A DNA stretch of 37,815 bases from the NCBI GenBank assembly GCA_007131925.1, contig SLPQ01000195.1:1-37815 (forward strand), read 5' to 3'. The stretch comes from Candidatus Brocadiia bacterium. GTDB lineage: Bacteria > Planctomycetota > DG-23 > SLPQ01. Both the position numbers and the translations under genes were made by a program. The notes under the pieces were generated by a model that worked only from the letters and a program-made list of their open reading frames with translations, was not told where the DNA came from and ran no database searches. Each line of letters starts with the position of its first letter. Within the stretch, counting starts at the first letter, position 1. Shown here in pieces: positions 16,436 through 24,015 of the stretch.

Positions 16436-17479
16436 TCACTTGTCTCCCGGTTGCGGCGACGCCTTTTCGGATAGCTCTCCTACCCTGAATCCAGCCTCTC
16501 TAAGGTGCCGGCCAAACTCCTCCGGCCCGTGCAGTATGTAGATGATCTCCGGTTTTACAGCCGCCGCATAATCGATGAGCCCATCAAAATCCGCATGGTC
16601 AGAAAGAGGTATGGCCGAATGCGCACTGCGCGCGCGATGTGAGAAGCCGCCGATCGCCCAGCCCGTCAGCGCTGCCGAGCGCATTGGCCGTCCACGGGTG
16701 AAGGCGGCGACAGCCCGCATGTTTGGTGTGATCACCACCTCGCCCGGCTTCACGCCGCCGTCGAGCAGCCGGTAGCCACCGAATGCGATACCGAAGCTCT
16801 CATAAGTCCTTGCCAGGGCGTACGTCTCAGACTCGACGGCCGCACTGTAGCCTTGCTGAGTCAGTATCCGCAGCACCTCCTGCCCCTTGCCCAGTGCGTA
16901 GCACAGGAGCACAGGCGTCAGGCCGTCGGCAAAGGCCTCATCGACGAAAGCCAACAGCTTCTCTACAGTGCTCTCGCGCGGAGGAAAGCGATGCTCCGGC
17001 AGGCCGTAGGTGCATTCCATGATGAGCGTGTCCGCGGTGGGTATCTCGATATCTTCAGCTGCCGAGGTCGCTTCATGGCAAAAGTCACCGCTGTACAGCA
17101 GCCGCCTGCCGCCCCTTTCGACGAGTATCTGAGCGCTCCCGAGTATGTGGCCCGCGGGCAAGAGCGTAACGGTCGCTCCGTCAAGTCTCATCGGTGCATT
17201 GTAATCCAGTGGCACTTCGACAGGCTCACGGCGGGACGGACGCTTCATCTTTGCGCGCCTGATGCGGCGGCGCTCACGCGCGAGCGCCAGCGTGGCGGGG
17301 GTGGCAAGGATGCGTTCGTGGCGCGCTGAGTGGTCTGCATGGGCGTGACTGACAAATGAAAACGGCTTCTTGCGCTTTGCGTCAAGCCACAGATCCATGC
17401 CGGAAAGCCGTATGTCGCGGTCATATATAAACAATCTCTTCCCCCGAAAAGTCGCCTCACGCCCAGGCATATCCAGCAA
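16436..17479 (-). CDS. Metallo-beta-lactamase-fold exonuclease-like protein (beta-CASP type)
   Basis: A 347-residue cytoplasmic protein with the two-zinc hydrolase signature of RNase J/CPSF73/Snm1-like nucleases: SHAHADH (His45, His47, Asp49, His50), AGHILGSAQ, YSGDF, ECTYG, and the C-terminal LSDHADF and LHGPEEFG. Related proteins are annotated as putative mRNA 3'-end processing or ligase-associated DNA exonucleases. No ATP-dependent ligase is adjacent here. The likely start is TTG 17479 with AGGT five bases upstream; an ATG three codons in (17470) is the alternative. RNA versus DNA preference cannot be told from the sequence. Confidence 0.87.
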   Translation of the reverse strand: MLDMPGREATFRGKRLFIYDRDIRLSGMDLWLDAKRKKPFSFVSHAHADHSARHERILATPATLALARERRRIRRAKMKRPSRREPVEVPLDYNAPMRLDGATVTLLPAGHILGSAQILVERGGRRLLYSGDFCHEATSAAEDIEIPTADTLIMECTYGLPEHRFPPRESTVEKLLAFVDEAFADGLTPVLLCYALGKGQEVLRILTQQGYSAAVESETYALARTYESFGIAFGGYRLLDGGVKPGEVVITPNMRAVAAFTRGRPMRSAALTGWAIGGFSHRARSAHSAIPLSDHADFDGLIDYAAAVKPEIIYILHGPEEFGRHLREAGFRVGELSEKASPQPGDK

Positions 17480-17607
17480 AAGGTACCTGCCATTATCAGC
17501 CTGCAGGCGCGCAAGGCAAGAAAGACCGACGCAGGGAAGTCATTTGCCCGCTTTGCGCGATGATCTTCCAGGGCTTTTGGTCTTTTCTGTATTTCTGCTA
17601 CCGGCTG

Positions 17608-17630
17608 AAGGAGGGGTTGTCCTCCTTTTT
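17608..17630 (+). terminator. Terminator-like hairpin
   Basis: AAGGAGG (17608-17614) and CCTCCTT (17621-17627) form a perfect 7-bp stem with a 6-base loop, running into five Ts. It lies in the divergent region between the nuclease (-) and the HEAT-like gene (+) and reads as a terminator on the plus strand, although no plus-strand gene ends nearby. It may insulate the HEAT-like gene from read-through or act as an attenuator. Confidence 0.45.
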
Positions 17631-17710
17631 GGCTCGACTGGGCCATGACATATCGATATAAAGAGTGCAATTGGATCGAGCCATGTCAGCAATTTGCGAT
17701 GCAGGTGAAA

Positions 17711-18610
17711 ATGAATGTCCCATCCTTTTACTCAGAGACGGTAAGAGCGCTCGTTGAGGGCCGAGTCTGGAAGGCAGCGCGGGCGCTAATCGGTGCTGAT
17801 GAAGCCCTCCTTCGTGAGGTCGCCGATGCGGCAGGCAACGCCCTGTCTGACAGGCGCGAGGTGCTGGATCTCGCTTGTGAGCTGGCTTTCGCGCCGCCGC
17901 CGCCGCCGCAAGGTATCGACCCTCGCACGCGCCTGCTCTCTCTTGAGATCATGGGGCTGCTCTCGGCATACGTGGCCCTTGCCGTCGGCAAGGAAGGGTG
18001 GCGGGAGATTGCCCCATGCCTTGCCTCGCTCAGCGGCGCTGAGAGCCCCTTTCGGGTTCGGGAGGCGGCTGTGGTGGCACTGACGGTGATTGCGACGGAT
18101 GTCTTTGAGGAAAGCCGGTCGTTCTGGCAGGAGAGCCTCACGTCTGCCGACTCGGCGCGGGCGGGAGCTGCAGTGAGGGCGCTGGGAGCGTCGGGGGCGC
18201 CAGTTCTTCGAGTGCTGGATCTTTTTGACGCGGTTATCTTCGATACGCGCAAGGCCGTTCGAGAGAGTATTGCTCAGCGCGCCCTCGAGGACCTCGCCCG
18301 CCGCGACGCCCATGCCGTCTATGAACGCCTGAGGCGTTGGATCGCGACCCGTGACGAGATCGCCCGCTGGACGGTCGCACGAGCTTTGCAGACTGCTCTG
18401 GGCGGCATGTATGTCGAAGATGCGCTGGAGATTCTCGGCGTCCTGGCAGGCGATGAGCGGCCCATGGTCTGGCACGCGGCCGCGGGGGCACTTGCAGAGG
18501 TCGCCCAGCGAAACCCCCGCCGCGTACTGCCCGAGATCGCGCGCTGGCGGGATGATCCTGAGCGCTTTCGCACGGCAAACCGTGCCTTTGAGGTGCTGGC
18601 GAAAAGGTAA
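17711..18610 (+). CDS. HEAT-repeat-like helical protein
   Basis: About 299 residues, almost wholly alpha-helical, made of HEAT-like helix pairs (for example RVREAAVVALTVIATDVF, IARWTVARALQTALGG, MVWHAAAGALAEVAQRNPRR). The final part, with paired WRDDPERFRTANRAFEVL, recalls DNA-alkylation-repair-type HEAT proteins, but no catalytic residue can be assigned. A proline run (APPPPPQG) separates the first helices. ATGs at 17645, 17699 and 17711 are possible starts. I prefer 17711 because an AGGTGA lies just upstream (very short spacing) and the extra 22 residues are of unlike composition. It stands alone between a divergent nuclease and a convergent AIR-synthase gene. Confidence 0.72.
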   Translation: MNVPSFYSETVRALVEGRVWKAARALIGADEALLREVADAAGNALSDRREVLDLACELAFAPPPPPQGIDPRTRLLSLEIMGLLSAYVALAVGKEGWREIAPCLASLSGAESPFRVREAAVVALTVIATDVFEESRSFWQESLTSADSARAGAAVRALGASGAPVLRVLDLFDAVIFDTRKAVRESIAQRALEDLARRDAHAVYERLRRWIATRDEIARWTVARALQTALGGMYVEDALEILGVLAGDERPMVWHAAAGALAEVAQRNPRRVLPEIARWRDDPERFRTANRAFEVLAKR

Positions 18611-18697
18611 GGATACCATCAGCGCACCCCGGGTGATGCTGCCATGCGCAAGTCGCGTACGCTGAGCCGACGGCGCGCGGTACAGTGCAGCCGGCTT

Positions 18698-19765
18698 CTA
18701 TAACCGGGCCGCCGCGCCTCTTATCTCCCTGTCAAAGGCGGCCCAGAAGGGGTCGCTCTCAGGGTGCGTGAGTTTCACTATGCGGCCGCCCTCGGTGTAC
18801 GTGATGCCCCTTTCCTTCGGTACGACCTCGCCCACGATTGAGGCGGCGATGCCTTTGTCCGAAAGGCGGGTGACGATCTCTTTGGCCTTGTGCGGGCGGC
18901 AGGTGATGATAAGCGTGCCCTCCGATATGCTGGTATAGGGGTCTATCCTGAAGAGCTCGCATATCTTCGCTACGGCATCCTGGACGATAATGGCCGCCTT
19001 GTCAAGCGCCATGCCTACACCGGAGGCCTCAGCCACTTCAAAAAGCCCGCCCCAGACGCCGCACTCTGTGGCATCATGCATAGAGGTGACACCCGCGTCT
19101 CTGACGCCTGCCTTCACCGCCGTCATGCAGTCCTCGACGACGCTCATCTGGTGGAAGATAGCCTCGGCCTTGCGTGCAAACTGATCCCCGTAGGCGGCGG
19201 CGACCTTGTCGGGAAAGGTGACGGCGAAGATCCCGGCCGCCTCTATAGCGGCGCCTTTTGTGATTATCACCGCGTCACCTTCCCTCCCTCCCATGGGTGT
19301 CACGTAGCTGTCGGCCGCGCCCACGCTCATGACCGTCGCGCCACCCACCATTGGATAGTCGCAGCCGGCATATCGGCCGGTGTGTCCGGCTACTATGGAG
19401 ATGCCGAGGCTGGCAGCCTCCGCCGAAAATGCGCTCCACATCGTGGCCAGCTCATCCCGTGTCATCGAGAGTGGCAAATTCAGATCCACGCTCATCCACC
19501 TTGGCGGCAGGCCGGAAGTGGCCGCGTCGGATGCGAGGATGTGAACGGCGAACCATGCCGCGCGCTCCCAGCCGTACTGTGGCACGATGAAGACCGGGTC
19601 TGCAGTCAAAGTCATAACCTGTCCGCCGCCGATGTCCACCACTCCCACGTCCACACCGTGGTTCGGACCGACAATGATGCTGTCGTGGGCAGCGCCGAGG
19701 TTCGGCAGTATGACGTTATCAAAGACGCCGCGGGAAACCTTGCCCATCTCCGGAAGATCGCTCAA
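18698..19765 (-). CDS. AIR-synthase-related protein (HypE/ThiL/PurM superfamily)
   Basis: PurM-superfamily enzymes use ATP to activate an amide, thiocarboxamide or phosphate. The N-terminal half has DIGGGQVMTLTADPVF, then VHILASDAATSGLPPRWMSVDLNLP, and GHTGRYAGCDYPMVGGATVM. The C-terminal half has GVTSMHDATECGVWGGLFEVAEASGVGM, TLIITC, and a final AFDREI. This pattern fits the HypE-like stand-alone branch. The start is TTG 19765, because GGAGG lies seven bases upstream and this places the start four bases after the stop of the preceding AAC(3)-like gene. Hydrogenase maturation neighbours are absent, so hypE itself is unlikely. Substrate unknown. Confidence 0.83.
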   Translation of the reverse strand: MSDLPEMGKVSRGVFDNVILPNLGAAHDSIIVGPNHGVDVGVVDIGGGQVMTLTADPVFIVPQYGWERAAWFAVHILASDAATSGLPPRWMSVDLNLPLSMTRDELATMWSAFSAEAASLGISIVAGHTGRYAGCDYPMVGGATVMSVGAADSYVTPMGGREGDAVIITKGAAIEAAGIFAVTFPDKVAAAYGDQFARKAEAIFHQMSVVEDCMTAVKAGVRDAGVTSMHDATECGVWGGLFEVAEASGVGMALDKAAIIVQDAVAKICELFRIDPYTSISEGTLIITCRPHKAKEIVTRLSDKGIAASIVGEVVPKERGITYTEGGRIVKLTHPESDPFWAAFDREIRGAAARL

Positions 19766-19769
19766 TCTC

Positions 19770-20609
19770 TTACCTCCAGGGCTCGCCCCTGCTTGGTTTG
19801 TCGGCGGGATAACGCCGCCTGTAGTTTTCAAACATCTCAGTATCGGGATGCTGCCTGCATGAAGCGCAGTGATCGATGCCGGTCAGGCCCGTCACGAGGC
19901 GCACGACCGCTTTGATGACCATCTCACCTTTAATGAGCTGCACGTGCGCTGCGCCGATGTACGTGTCGCGAACCGCGCCAAGGTAGCGCAGCTGTCTCTC
20001 ATGGTCTCTGGCCGACCAGGGGCACACGCCGCTGCGCCAGGAAGGGGCGACGGCGCCGGTAAGCTCCCCCTCCTGGTCATAAAAGAGCACGGGCGAGGTG
20101 TCGATGCCGAAGCACCTGACGTTTCCCGCGACCTCTCCGTGGTGCTGCGCGGTGGACGCGCCATGCCCGCAGCCCATGAGCATCACCCAGCCGCCATCGG
20201 CGATGAGCCTGCCCAGTGGACTTTCCGGCCCCCATGTGACATAGCGATAATCACCCTCAAGATACCTTGTGGCGTCCGGGCCGATGGCCGCATAGGCGTG
20301 GGTGGGGTGCCAGGAGCGTCTGACCCCGGGCATGATGCGAAAAGTCTCGCTGATGCGGCCGTTAAAGGACGGCGTGCGGTCGTGGTCCCAAACCTCGACC
20401 TTGCCCTGCGAAAAAGTGGGCATCATGAGCGTCCCTTCGGCGCCCAAGACGGCCAGAAGCGCCCGGATGACCGCCTGCGCGCCACCCTCAACCCTGCCGA
20501 ATGCCGACAGGCTCGAATGCACCAGGACCTTGTCGCCGCGCCGCAGTCCGCAGCGTCGCAGGCCTGCTGCAATGTCGTCTTGCGTTACGGTTGGTTTTTG
20601 CTCGGCCAT
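19770..20609 (-). CDS. AAC(3)-family acetyltransferase-like protein (YokD type)
   Basis: A 279-residue protein of the aminoglycoside 3-N-acetyltransferase family, which uses acetyl-CoA. Family motifs are DKVLVHSSLSAFG, ALLAVLGAEGTLMMPTFS, RSWHPTHAYAAIGPDA and SPLGRLIADGGWVMLMGCG. Many chromosomal members do not act on antibiotics. Its placement between a URO-D-like and an AIR-synthase-like gene points to metabolism rather than resistance. The C-terminus has a Cys/His-containing stretch (GIDHCASCRQH) that might bind a metal and is worth noting. ATG 20609 has AAGGA upstream. Confidence 0.85.
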   Translation of the reverse strand: MAEQKPTVTQDDIAAGLRRCGLRRGDKVLVHSSLSAFGRVEGGAQAVIRALLAVLGAEGTLMMPTFSQGKVEVWDHDRTPSFNGRISETFRIMPGVRRSWHPTHAYAAIGPDATRYLEGDYRYVTWGPESPLGRLIADGGWVMLMGCGHGASTAQHHGEVAGNVRCFGIDTSPVLFYDQEGELTGAVAPSWRSGVCPWSARDHERQLRYLGAVRDTYIGAAHVQLIKGEMVIKAVVRLVTGLTGIDHCASCRQHPDTEMFENYRRRYPADKPSRGEPWR

Positions 20610-20645
20610 GCGCGGTCCTTCGTTGGGTATTCGGCGAAGGCCATC

Positions 20646-20673
20646 ATTTTACGGACAGAGAGGCGGATTTGAA
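20646..20673 (-). promoter_or_regulatory. Putative promoter for the AAC(3)/AIR-synthase pair
   Basis: On the minus strand TTCAAA (20673-20668), a 16-base spacer, and TAAAAT (20651-20646) lie about 36 bases before ATG 20609, in the 72-base gap after the URO-D-like gene. Read-through from that gene is also possible. Confidence 0.4.
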
Positions 20674-20681
20674 CGCCAAAG

Positions 20682-21641
20682 TCATGACGTATAGTTTCCT
20701 TCCTTTCGCCAGACGTCGAGCATGAGTTCGTAGCGGGCCAGTCGCATGCCGGTATAGATGCAGTTGGAGCTTGAAAATATGTACCCGCCTGCCGGCATGC
20801 CAGAGGCAAGCGCATGGCGGGCGGATCGTATAACCTCCTCATCGGTGCCGGTGTCGAGCGCGCCACAGGAGACATTTCCGGCAAGGCAGATCTCACTGCC
20901 GTAGCGGCGTTTGACCTCAGCAATGTCCACGCCGCCCTGCGGGTCCAGAGAGTGCAGCGCATCAGGTGCGGCCTCGACGAGCTGGTCGATTATGGGCATG
21001 ATGTTTCCGTCTGTGTGCTTTATCGTGTAAAAGCCCATTTCGCGGTAGCCCGCTATCAGCCTCTTGAGGCAGGGTGTCACAAATTCACCGAACTGCGCAG
21101 GCGATAGAAACGGCCCGACGTTGAAGCAGTAGTCGCTGCACAGGGCAAAGCCGTCGATCCCCCCATGACGCGAGAGGACCTCCGCACGTGCGAGCGCATC
21201 ATCTACGAGCGCGGCTGCCTCGGCCTTTAGGCTGCCGGGCTCCTCGATCATGCGCACGGAGAAATCCACCATGCTGTCTCCGTCCGGGATGGCGAATGTG
21301 GCGTCGCCGTGCATCATCAGAAAGTAGCGCCCCTCGGACCTGTCAAGCACGGCGTCGACCAGGCGCATAGCCTCTTCAGGGGAGCGGGGATTGGGGTGTA
21401 CGAAGATTGCCGAATGCTCAAAGCGCTCGGCAGTGCGCACGTAGATGTCGGCCATATCCGCCCGCTGCAGGCTTTTCTCACTTGCGGACATCTGGTCCCA
21501 CTGTCGGTAATCTCTGTGCAAAGGATGGACCTTACCGAAGGCCTCCATAGTAAGGAAAAAGACCAGCTCGAAATGCGGTACGCGCCCTGCCGGCGGCGCT
21601 TTCTCAAGTGCTGCTATGAAGCTGTCCCTGGGCTGCATCAT
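20682..21641 (-). CDS. Uroporphyrinogen-decarboxylase-superfamily protein (methyltransferase-like)
   Basis: A 319-residue TIM-barrel protein. URO-D-superfamily relatives outside haem synthesis are mostly corrinoid or CoM methyltransferases (MtaA, MtbA, CmuA). Recognisable elements are SDYCFNVGPFLSPAQFGEFV, KRLIAGYREMGFYTIKHTDGN, DALHSLDPQGGVDIAEVKRRYG, LAGNVSCGALDTGTDEEV, and GGYIFSSSNCIYTGM. The HTDGN motif and the loss of haem-type Arg residues fit the methyltransferase-like branch rather than HemE. There is no corrinoid protein in the window. The start is ATG 21641, directly followed by a second ATG, with AGAGGT upstream. Confidence 0.82.
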   Translation of the reverse strand: MMQPRDSFIAALEKAPPAGRVPHFELVFFLTMEAFGKVHPLHRDYRQWDQMSASEKSLQRADMADIYVRTAERFEHSAIFVHPNPRSPEEAMRLVDAVLDRSEGRYFLMMHGDATFAIPDGDSMVDFSVRMIEEPGSLKAEAAALVDDALARAEVLSRHGGIDGFALCSDYCFNVGPFLSPAQFGEFVTPCLKRLIAGYREMGFYTIKHTDGNIMPIIDQLVEAAPDALHSLDPQGGVDIAEVKRRYGSEICLAGNVSCGALDTGTDEEVIRSARHALASGMPAGGYIFSSSNCIYTGMRLARYELMLDVWRKEGNYTS

Positions 21642-21682
21642 GTTGGATACCTCTGGTGGTTGTCCTGCCGTGAAACGTTGAC

Positions 21683-21710
21683 ATGATATCTCTCAGACCT
21701 CGCTGTGCAA
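21683..21710 (-). promoter_or_regulatory. Weak promoter candidate for the URO-D-like gene
   Basis: TATCAT (21688-21683, minus) is a good -10 box. TTGCAC (21710-21705) is 16 bases upstream but matches only the TTG part of the -35 consensus. The pair lies about 42 bases before ATG 21641. Confidence 0.3.
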
Positions 21711-21972
21711 GAGAGCAGGACATATCTGTAGACGCAAGTTGATAATGTCATATGTATGCAAAGCTGGAATTTCCCGAGAGTCGTGGCTCTCTGTAGAAAG
21801 TAGGCGCCATGTTGGAAGAAGCATCACGGGTGAGTATCAGGAAGCCCTTGCGCTATGGGCAGGCACGGCGCGAGCGCAACTGAACGTGGACTCGTTCGCG
21901 GCGCGGCCTGTTTCCGGCCTCACAAACGTTCTGGCGGCACCCAAGCTGAAAGTGGCGCAGGGCCGCCCGATG

Positions 21973-22004
21973 TAAAGGGCCGGGCGGCATAAGCGGCCCA
22001 GCCC
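21973..22004 (-). terminator. Terminator of tRNA-Arg(CCG)
   Basis: Ten bases beyond the CCA end, the minus strand folds into a 12-bp GC-rich hairpin with two mismatches (arms 22004-21993 and 21988-21977, loop TTAT), followed by TTTA. The U-tract is short but the stem is very strong. Confidence 0.6.
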
Positions 22005-22013
22005 CGGATCGTC

Positions 22014-22089
22014 TGGTACGCCCGGCAGGATTCGAACCTGCGATCTCCGGCTCCGGAGGCCGGCGCCTTGTCCACTGGGCTACGGGCGC
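22014..22089 (-). tRNA. tRNA-Arg, anticodon CCG
   Basis: A 76-nt cloverleaf on the minus strand. The acceptor stem is GCGCCCG with CGGGCGT (first pair G-U). The D arm starts GCCC. The anticodon loop CTCCGGA carries CCG. The T arm GCAGG/CCTGC encloses TTCGAAT. The discriminator is A and CCA is encoded at 22016-22014. It reads CGG. Together with tRNA-Arg(ACG) at 8006 it covers the CGN box. Confidence 0.96.
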
Positions 22090-22099
22090 ACGGGCGACT

Positions 22100-22127
22100 A
22101 TTCTACCGGGGCAGCAAGCAGTGTCAA
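22100..22127 (-). promoter_or_regulatory. Promoter of tRNA-Arg(CCG)
   Basis: Minus-strand TTGACA (22127-22122), a 16-base spacer and TAGAAT (22105-22100). The tRNA begins 11 bases after the -10 box, the same geometry as the other tRNA-Arg promoter at 7968. Confidence 0.8.
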
Positions 22128-22144
22128 TGTTGTTGGGTTCGGGC

Positions 22145-22173
22145 TTGACTGCAGGGCGGTAAGCGGCTATATG
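22145..22173 (+). promoter_or_regulatory. Putative promoter for the coiled-coil/kinase/SIMPL genes
   Basis: TTGACT (22145-22150), a 17-base spacer and TATATG (22168-22173) lie about 57 bases before the TTG start at 22230. The element diverges from the tRNA-Arg promoter; only 17 bases separate the two -35 boxes. Confidence 0.55.
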
Positions 22174-22229
22174 TTGAGTGGTGCCGGTATGGGCCGGCAA
22201 AAGAGTATGTTTTTCAAAGGAGCCGTGAG

Positions 22230-22571
22230 TTGGGTATACTCGAGAAAACCCGCGCAATTCTGGTGTCGAGACTCGGACCGCTCATCGATGAATCGAGTGC
22301 GGACGTCGATGCGCTCAAGAAGCTTATTGTCGATCTTGAAGAGGCGCGCGCCGATATCACCGAGGGCCTGGGGGCACTCGAGCGCGAGGTAGAGTATCTC
22401 GAAAACCACGAACGCGGCGGCGGTCGGGAAGCCAGCCTTGAAAAGATCGAGGCGGACATAGCCGAGGGGGAGGCTGAGCTTCGGCGCGTCGAAAAGGGCA
22501 TCGAGGATGCCCGCCAGGCGCTGGGCGCCGCGATCAGCAAGGGCGCTGGGCGCCGCGATCAGCAAGACTGA
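22230..22571 (+). CDS. Small coiled-coil protein with a PspA-like N-terminus
   Basis: A 113-residue, almost entirely heptad-patterned acidic protein. It opens MGILEKTRAILVSRLGPLIDES, close in pattern to the amphipathic membrane-binding helix of PspA/IM30 proteins. A coiled coil (about 25-103) follows. It is only half the length of PspA, so it is at most a partial relative. The TTG start has AAAGGAG eight bases upstream. The C-terminus (GAGRRDQQD) comes from a 25-bp tandem duplication that shifts the frame; without it the protein would end about six residues later with a different tail. It precedes a kinase whose own C-terminus is a coiled coil, which suggests the two proteins may interact. 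Confidence 0.7.
   Translation: MGILEKTRAILVSRLGPLIDESSADVDALKKLIVDLEEARADITEGLGALEREVEYLENHERGGGREASLEKIEADIAEGEAELRRVEKGIEDARQALGAAISKGAGRRDQQD
22517..22566 (+). repeat. Perfect 25-bp tandem duplication
   Basis: The 25-base unit beginning GGCGCTGGGCGCC at 22517-22541 is repeated exactly at 22542-22566. Because 25 is not a multiple of three, the second copy is read in another frame and changes the C-terminus of the coiled-coil protein. Absence of any mismatch suggests a recent event or an assembly artefact. Confidence 0.95.
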
Positions 22572-22684
22572 AAGCAGTCCCGAAGGCTGACAAAAGCGAC
22601 CGGCGCCCGGGGCAGTGGGCAGGCAGGGGGCGTGTCCTGCGATGCGGGAGTCGGCCGAGAAAGCCGTCCAGGGTGTGCCGGGAT

Positions 22685-23983
22685 ATGAAGTTCCCACAGA
22701 TAGAAGGGTATCGAATCCACTCGGCGCTCGGTCGGGGTGGGATGGGTGCAGTGTATCGTGCGCTTCACCTGGAAAGTGGAGACGAGGTCGCCCTGAAGGT
22801 TATGCGCAGTGCGCTTGCCGGTGACGTCGAGTTTGTCCTGCGCTTCAAGAGGGAGGCCCGTGCTCTCAGCTCGGTCAGGCATCCTGCGGTGGCGCGCTTC
22901 GTGGAGTCGGGCAGTACGGACGACTCGATGTTTCTGGCCATGGAGTACATCGAGGGCGAGTCGCTCGAAGAGCGCCTGGCTGACGGGCCGCTTCAGGTAG
23001 ATCAGGCCTGCCGCGTGGTTGCCGAAGTCGCCGACGCGCTGGCGGCGGCGCACCAGGCCGGCATAATCCATCGTGACGTAAAGCCTTCAAACATCATCCT
23101 CTCTGCGACCGGCGCCAAGCTGACGGACTTTGGCCTTGCCCGCCGCGAGGACGGCTCGGGTCTTACCACTTCCGGGCGCGTCATCGGTTCGCTGGCTTAC
23201 ATGGCCCCCGAGCAGGTCAGGGGGGCGCCGGCCGGTCCCCTTTCAGACATATACTCTCTGGGAGCGGTGCTCTTTCGGATAGTCACCGGCAGGCTGCCCT
23301 TCGAGGCAGGGCGTGAAGAGGCCATGGCCACAAAGATCCTCACCCTTCCGGCGCCCATACTCTCCCGGCAGCGGCGTGATGCGCCGGTGGGGCTGGATCT
23401 TCTCGTCATAAAGATGCTTTCAAAGCAGCCTGAACTCAGACCACAGAGCGCAGCGGAGGTGGCCGATAGCCTGCTGGAGATATCCCACAGCCGCCACGGT
23501 GGCAGGTTTCGCGGCGCGCGTGGCGCGCCTGCTCAGCGTGCGTCGGCGCTGGCACGTGCCGGTGGACTCTGCTGTCGGGTGTTTCTGCGGATACTGCCGA
23601 GGTGGCGGGCGTCAGATCCGCTGACGCACTGGGCCGTACGCAGGGCGCGCCTCATGCTTGCAGACGGGGGGGCCGAATCCTTTATGCTGGAGGCGGCGGT
23701 CTTGAGGCGGGCAGTGCGTGTCGCCAGGCGCATGCTGGCCGGTCTTGAGCGCAGGCGCGACATGCGCCTGAGGGGCGCGCGAAGGGCCGAGCTGCGGGCC
23801 GGGCAGGCGGACGAGGCGCAGTCGCAGGTCTTGAAAAGGCTCGCACGCGAACTCAGAATGGAGGCGGAGATTTTCCAGGAGAGGATTGCCGAGGTCGGCG
23901 ACTCGGTGGCGAGCAGAGAAAAGCGCGCTGCCGATTTCGAGGAAAAGGCCCGGCTCGCGCATACGAGACATCGCAGCGCTTAG
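22685..23983 (+). CDS. Hanks-type Ser/Thr protein kinase with a C-terminal coiled coil
   Basis: A complete kinase domain spans about residues 9-265: glycine loop GRGGMGAVY (16-24), Lys38 in VALKVM, Glu57, HRDVKPSN with Asp131 and Asn136, DFG with Asp148, the activation loop ending GSLAYMAPEQ, and the SDIYSLGAVLF helix. All catalytic residues are present, so it should be active. Unlike typical PknB-type receptors it has no transmembrane segment or extracellular sensor. The remaining 165 residues are basic, then form a long Arg/Glu-rich coiled coil (about 325-425). ATG 22685 is chosen; a GTG at 22673 would add four residues. It lies about 110 bases after the small coiled-coil gene and before the SIMPL gene. 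Confidence 0.92.
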   Translation: MKFPQIEGYRIHSALGRGGMGAVYRALHLESGDEVALKVMRSALAGDVEFVLRFKREARALSSVRHPAVARFVESGSTDDSMFLAMEYIEGESLEERLADGPLQVDQACRVVAEVADALAAAHQAGIIHRDVKPSNIILSATGAKLTDFGLARREDGSGLTTSGRVIGSLAYMAPEQVRGAPAGPLSDIYSLGAVLFRIVTGRLPFEAGREEAMATKILTLPAPILSRQRRDAPVGLDLLVIKMLSKQPELRPQSAAEVADSLLEISHSRHGGRFRGARGAPAQRASALARAGGLCCRVFLRILPRWRASDPLTHWAVRRARLMLADGGAESFMLEAAVLRRAVRVARRMLAGLERRRDMRLRGARRAELRAGQADEAQSQVLKRLARELRMEAEIFQERIAEVGDSVASREKRAADFEEKARLAHTRHRSA

Positions 23984-24015
23984 AAGCCACGGGCCTGTAA
24001 CAAAGGAGAGCAGCC

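Larger units (their letters stand above)
21642..22013. other. Intergenic region between the URO-D-like gene and tRNA-Arg(CCG)
   Basis: About 370 bases without a convincing gene. A 78-codon plus-strand frame (21739-21975) starts at TTG without a good ribosome binding site and has no recognisable family features. A 24-codon frame at 21809-21883 is equally unsupported. The left part carries a possible URO-D promoter and the right end the tRNA terminator. The rest shows no repeat or RNA I recognise. Confidence 0.5.

Noticed and set aside
18698-19765. hypE or purM
   Set aside because: The superfamily fits, but no hydrogenase-maturation or purine gene is adjacent and the HypE C-terminal cysteine motif is absent.
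19770-20609. Aminoglycoside resistance gene
   Set aside because: Family membership is clear, but chromosomal context with metabolic genes and no mobile element argues against a resistance role.
21739-21975. 78-codon plus-strand frame before tRNA-Arg(CCG)
   Set aside because: TTG start, no good ribosome binding site and no family features. Its end overlaps the tRNA terminator hairpin.
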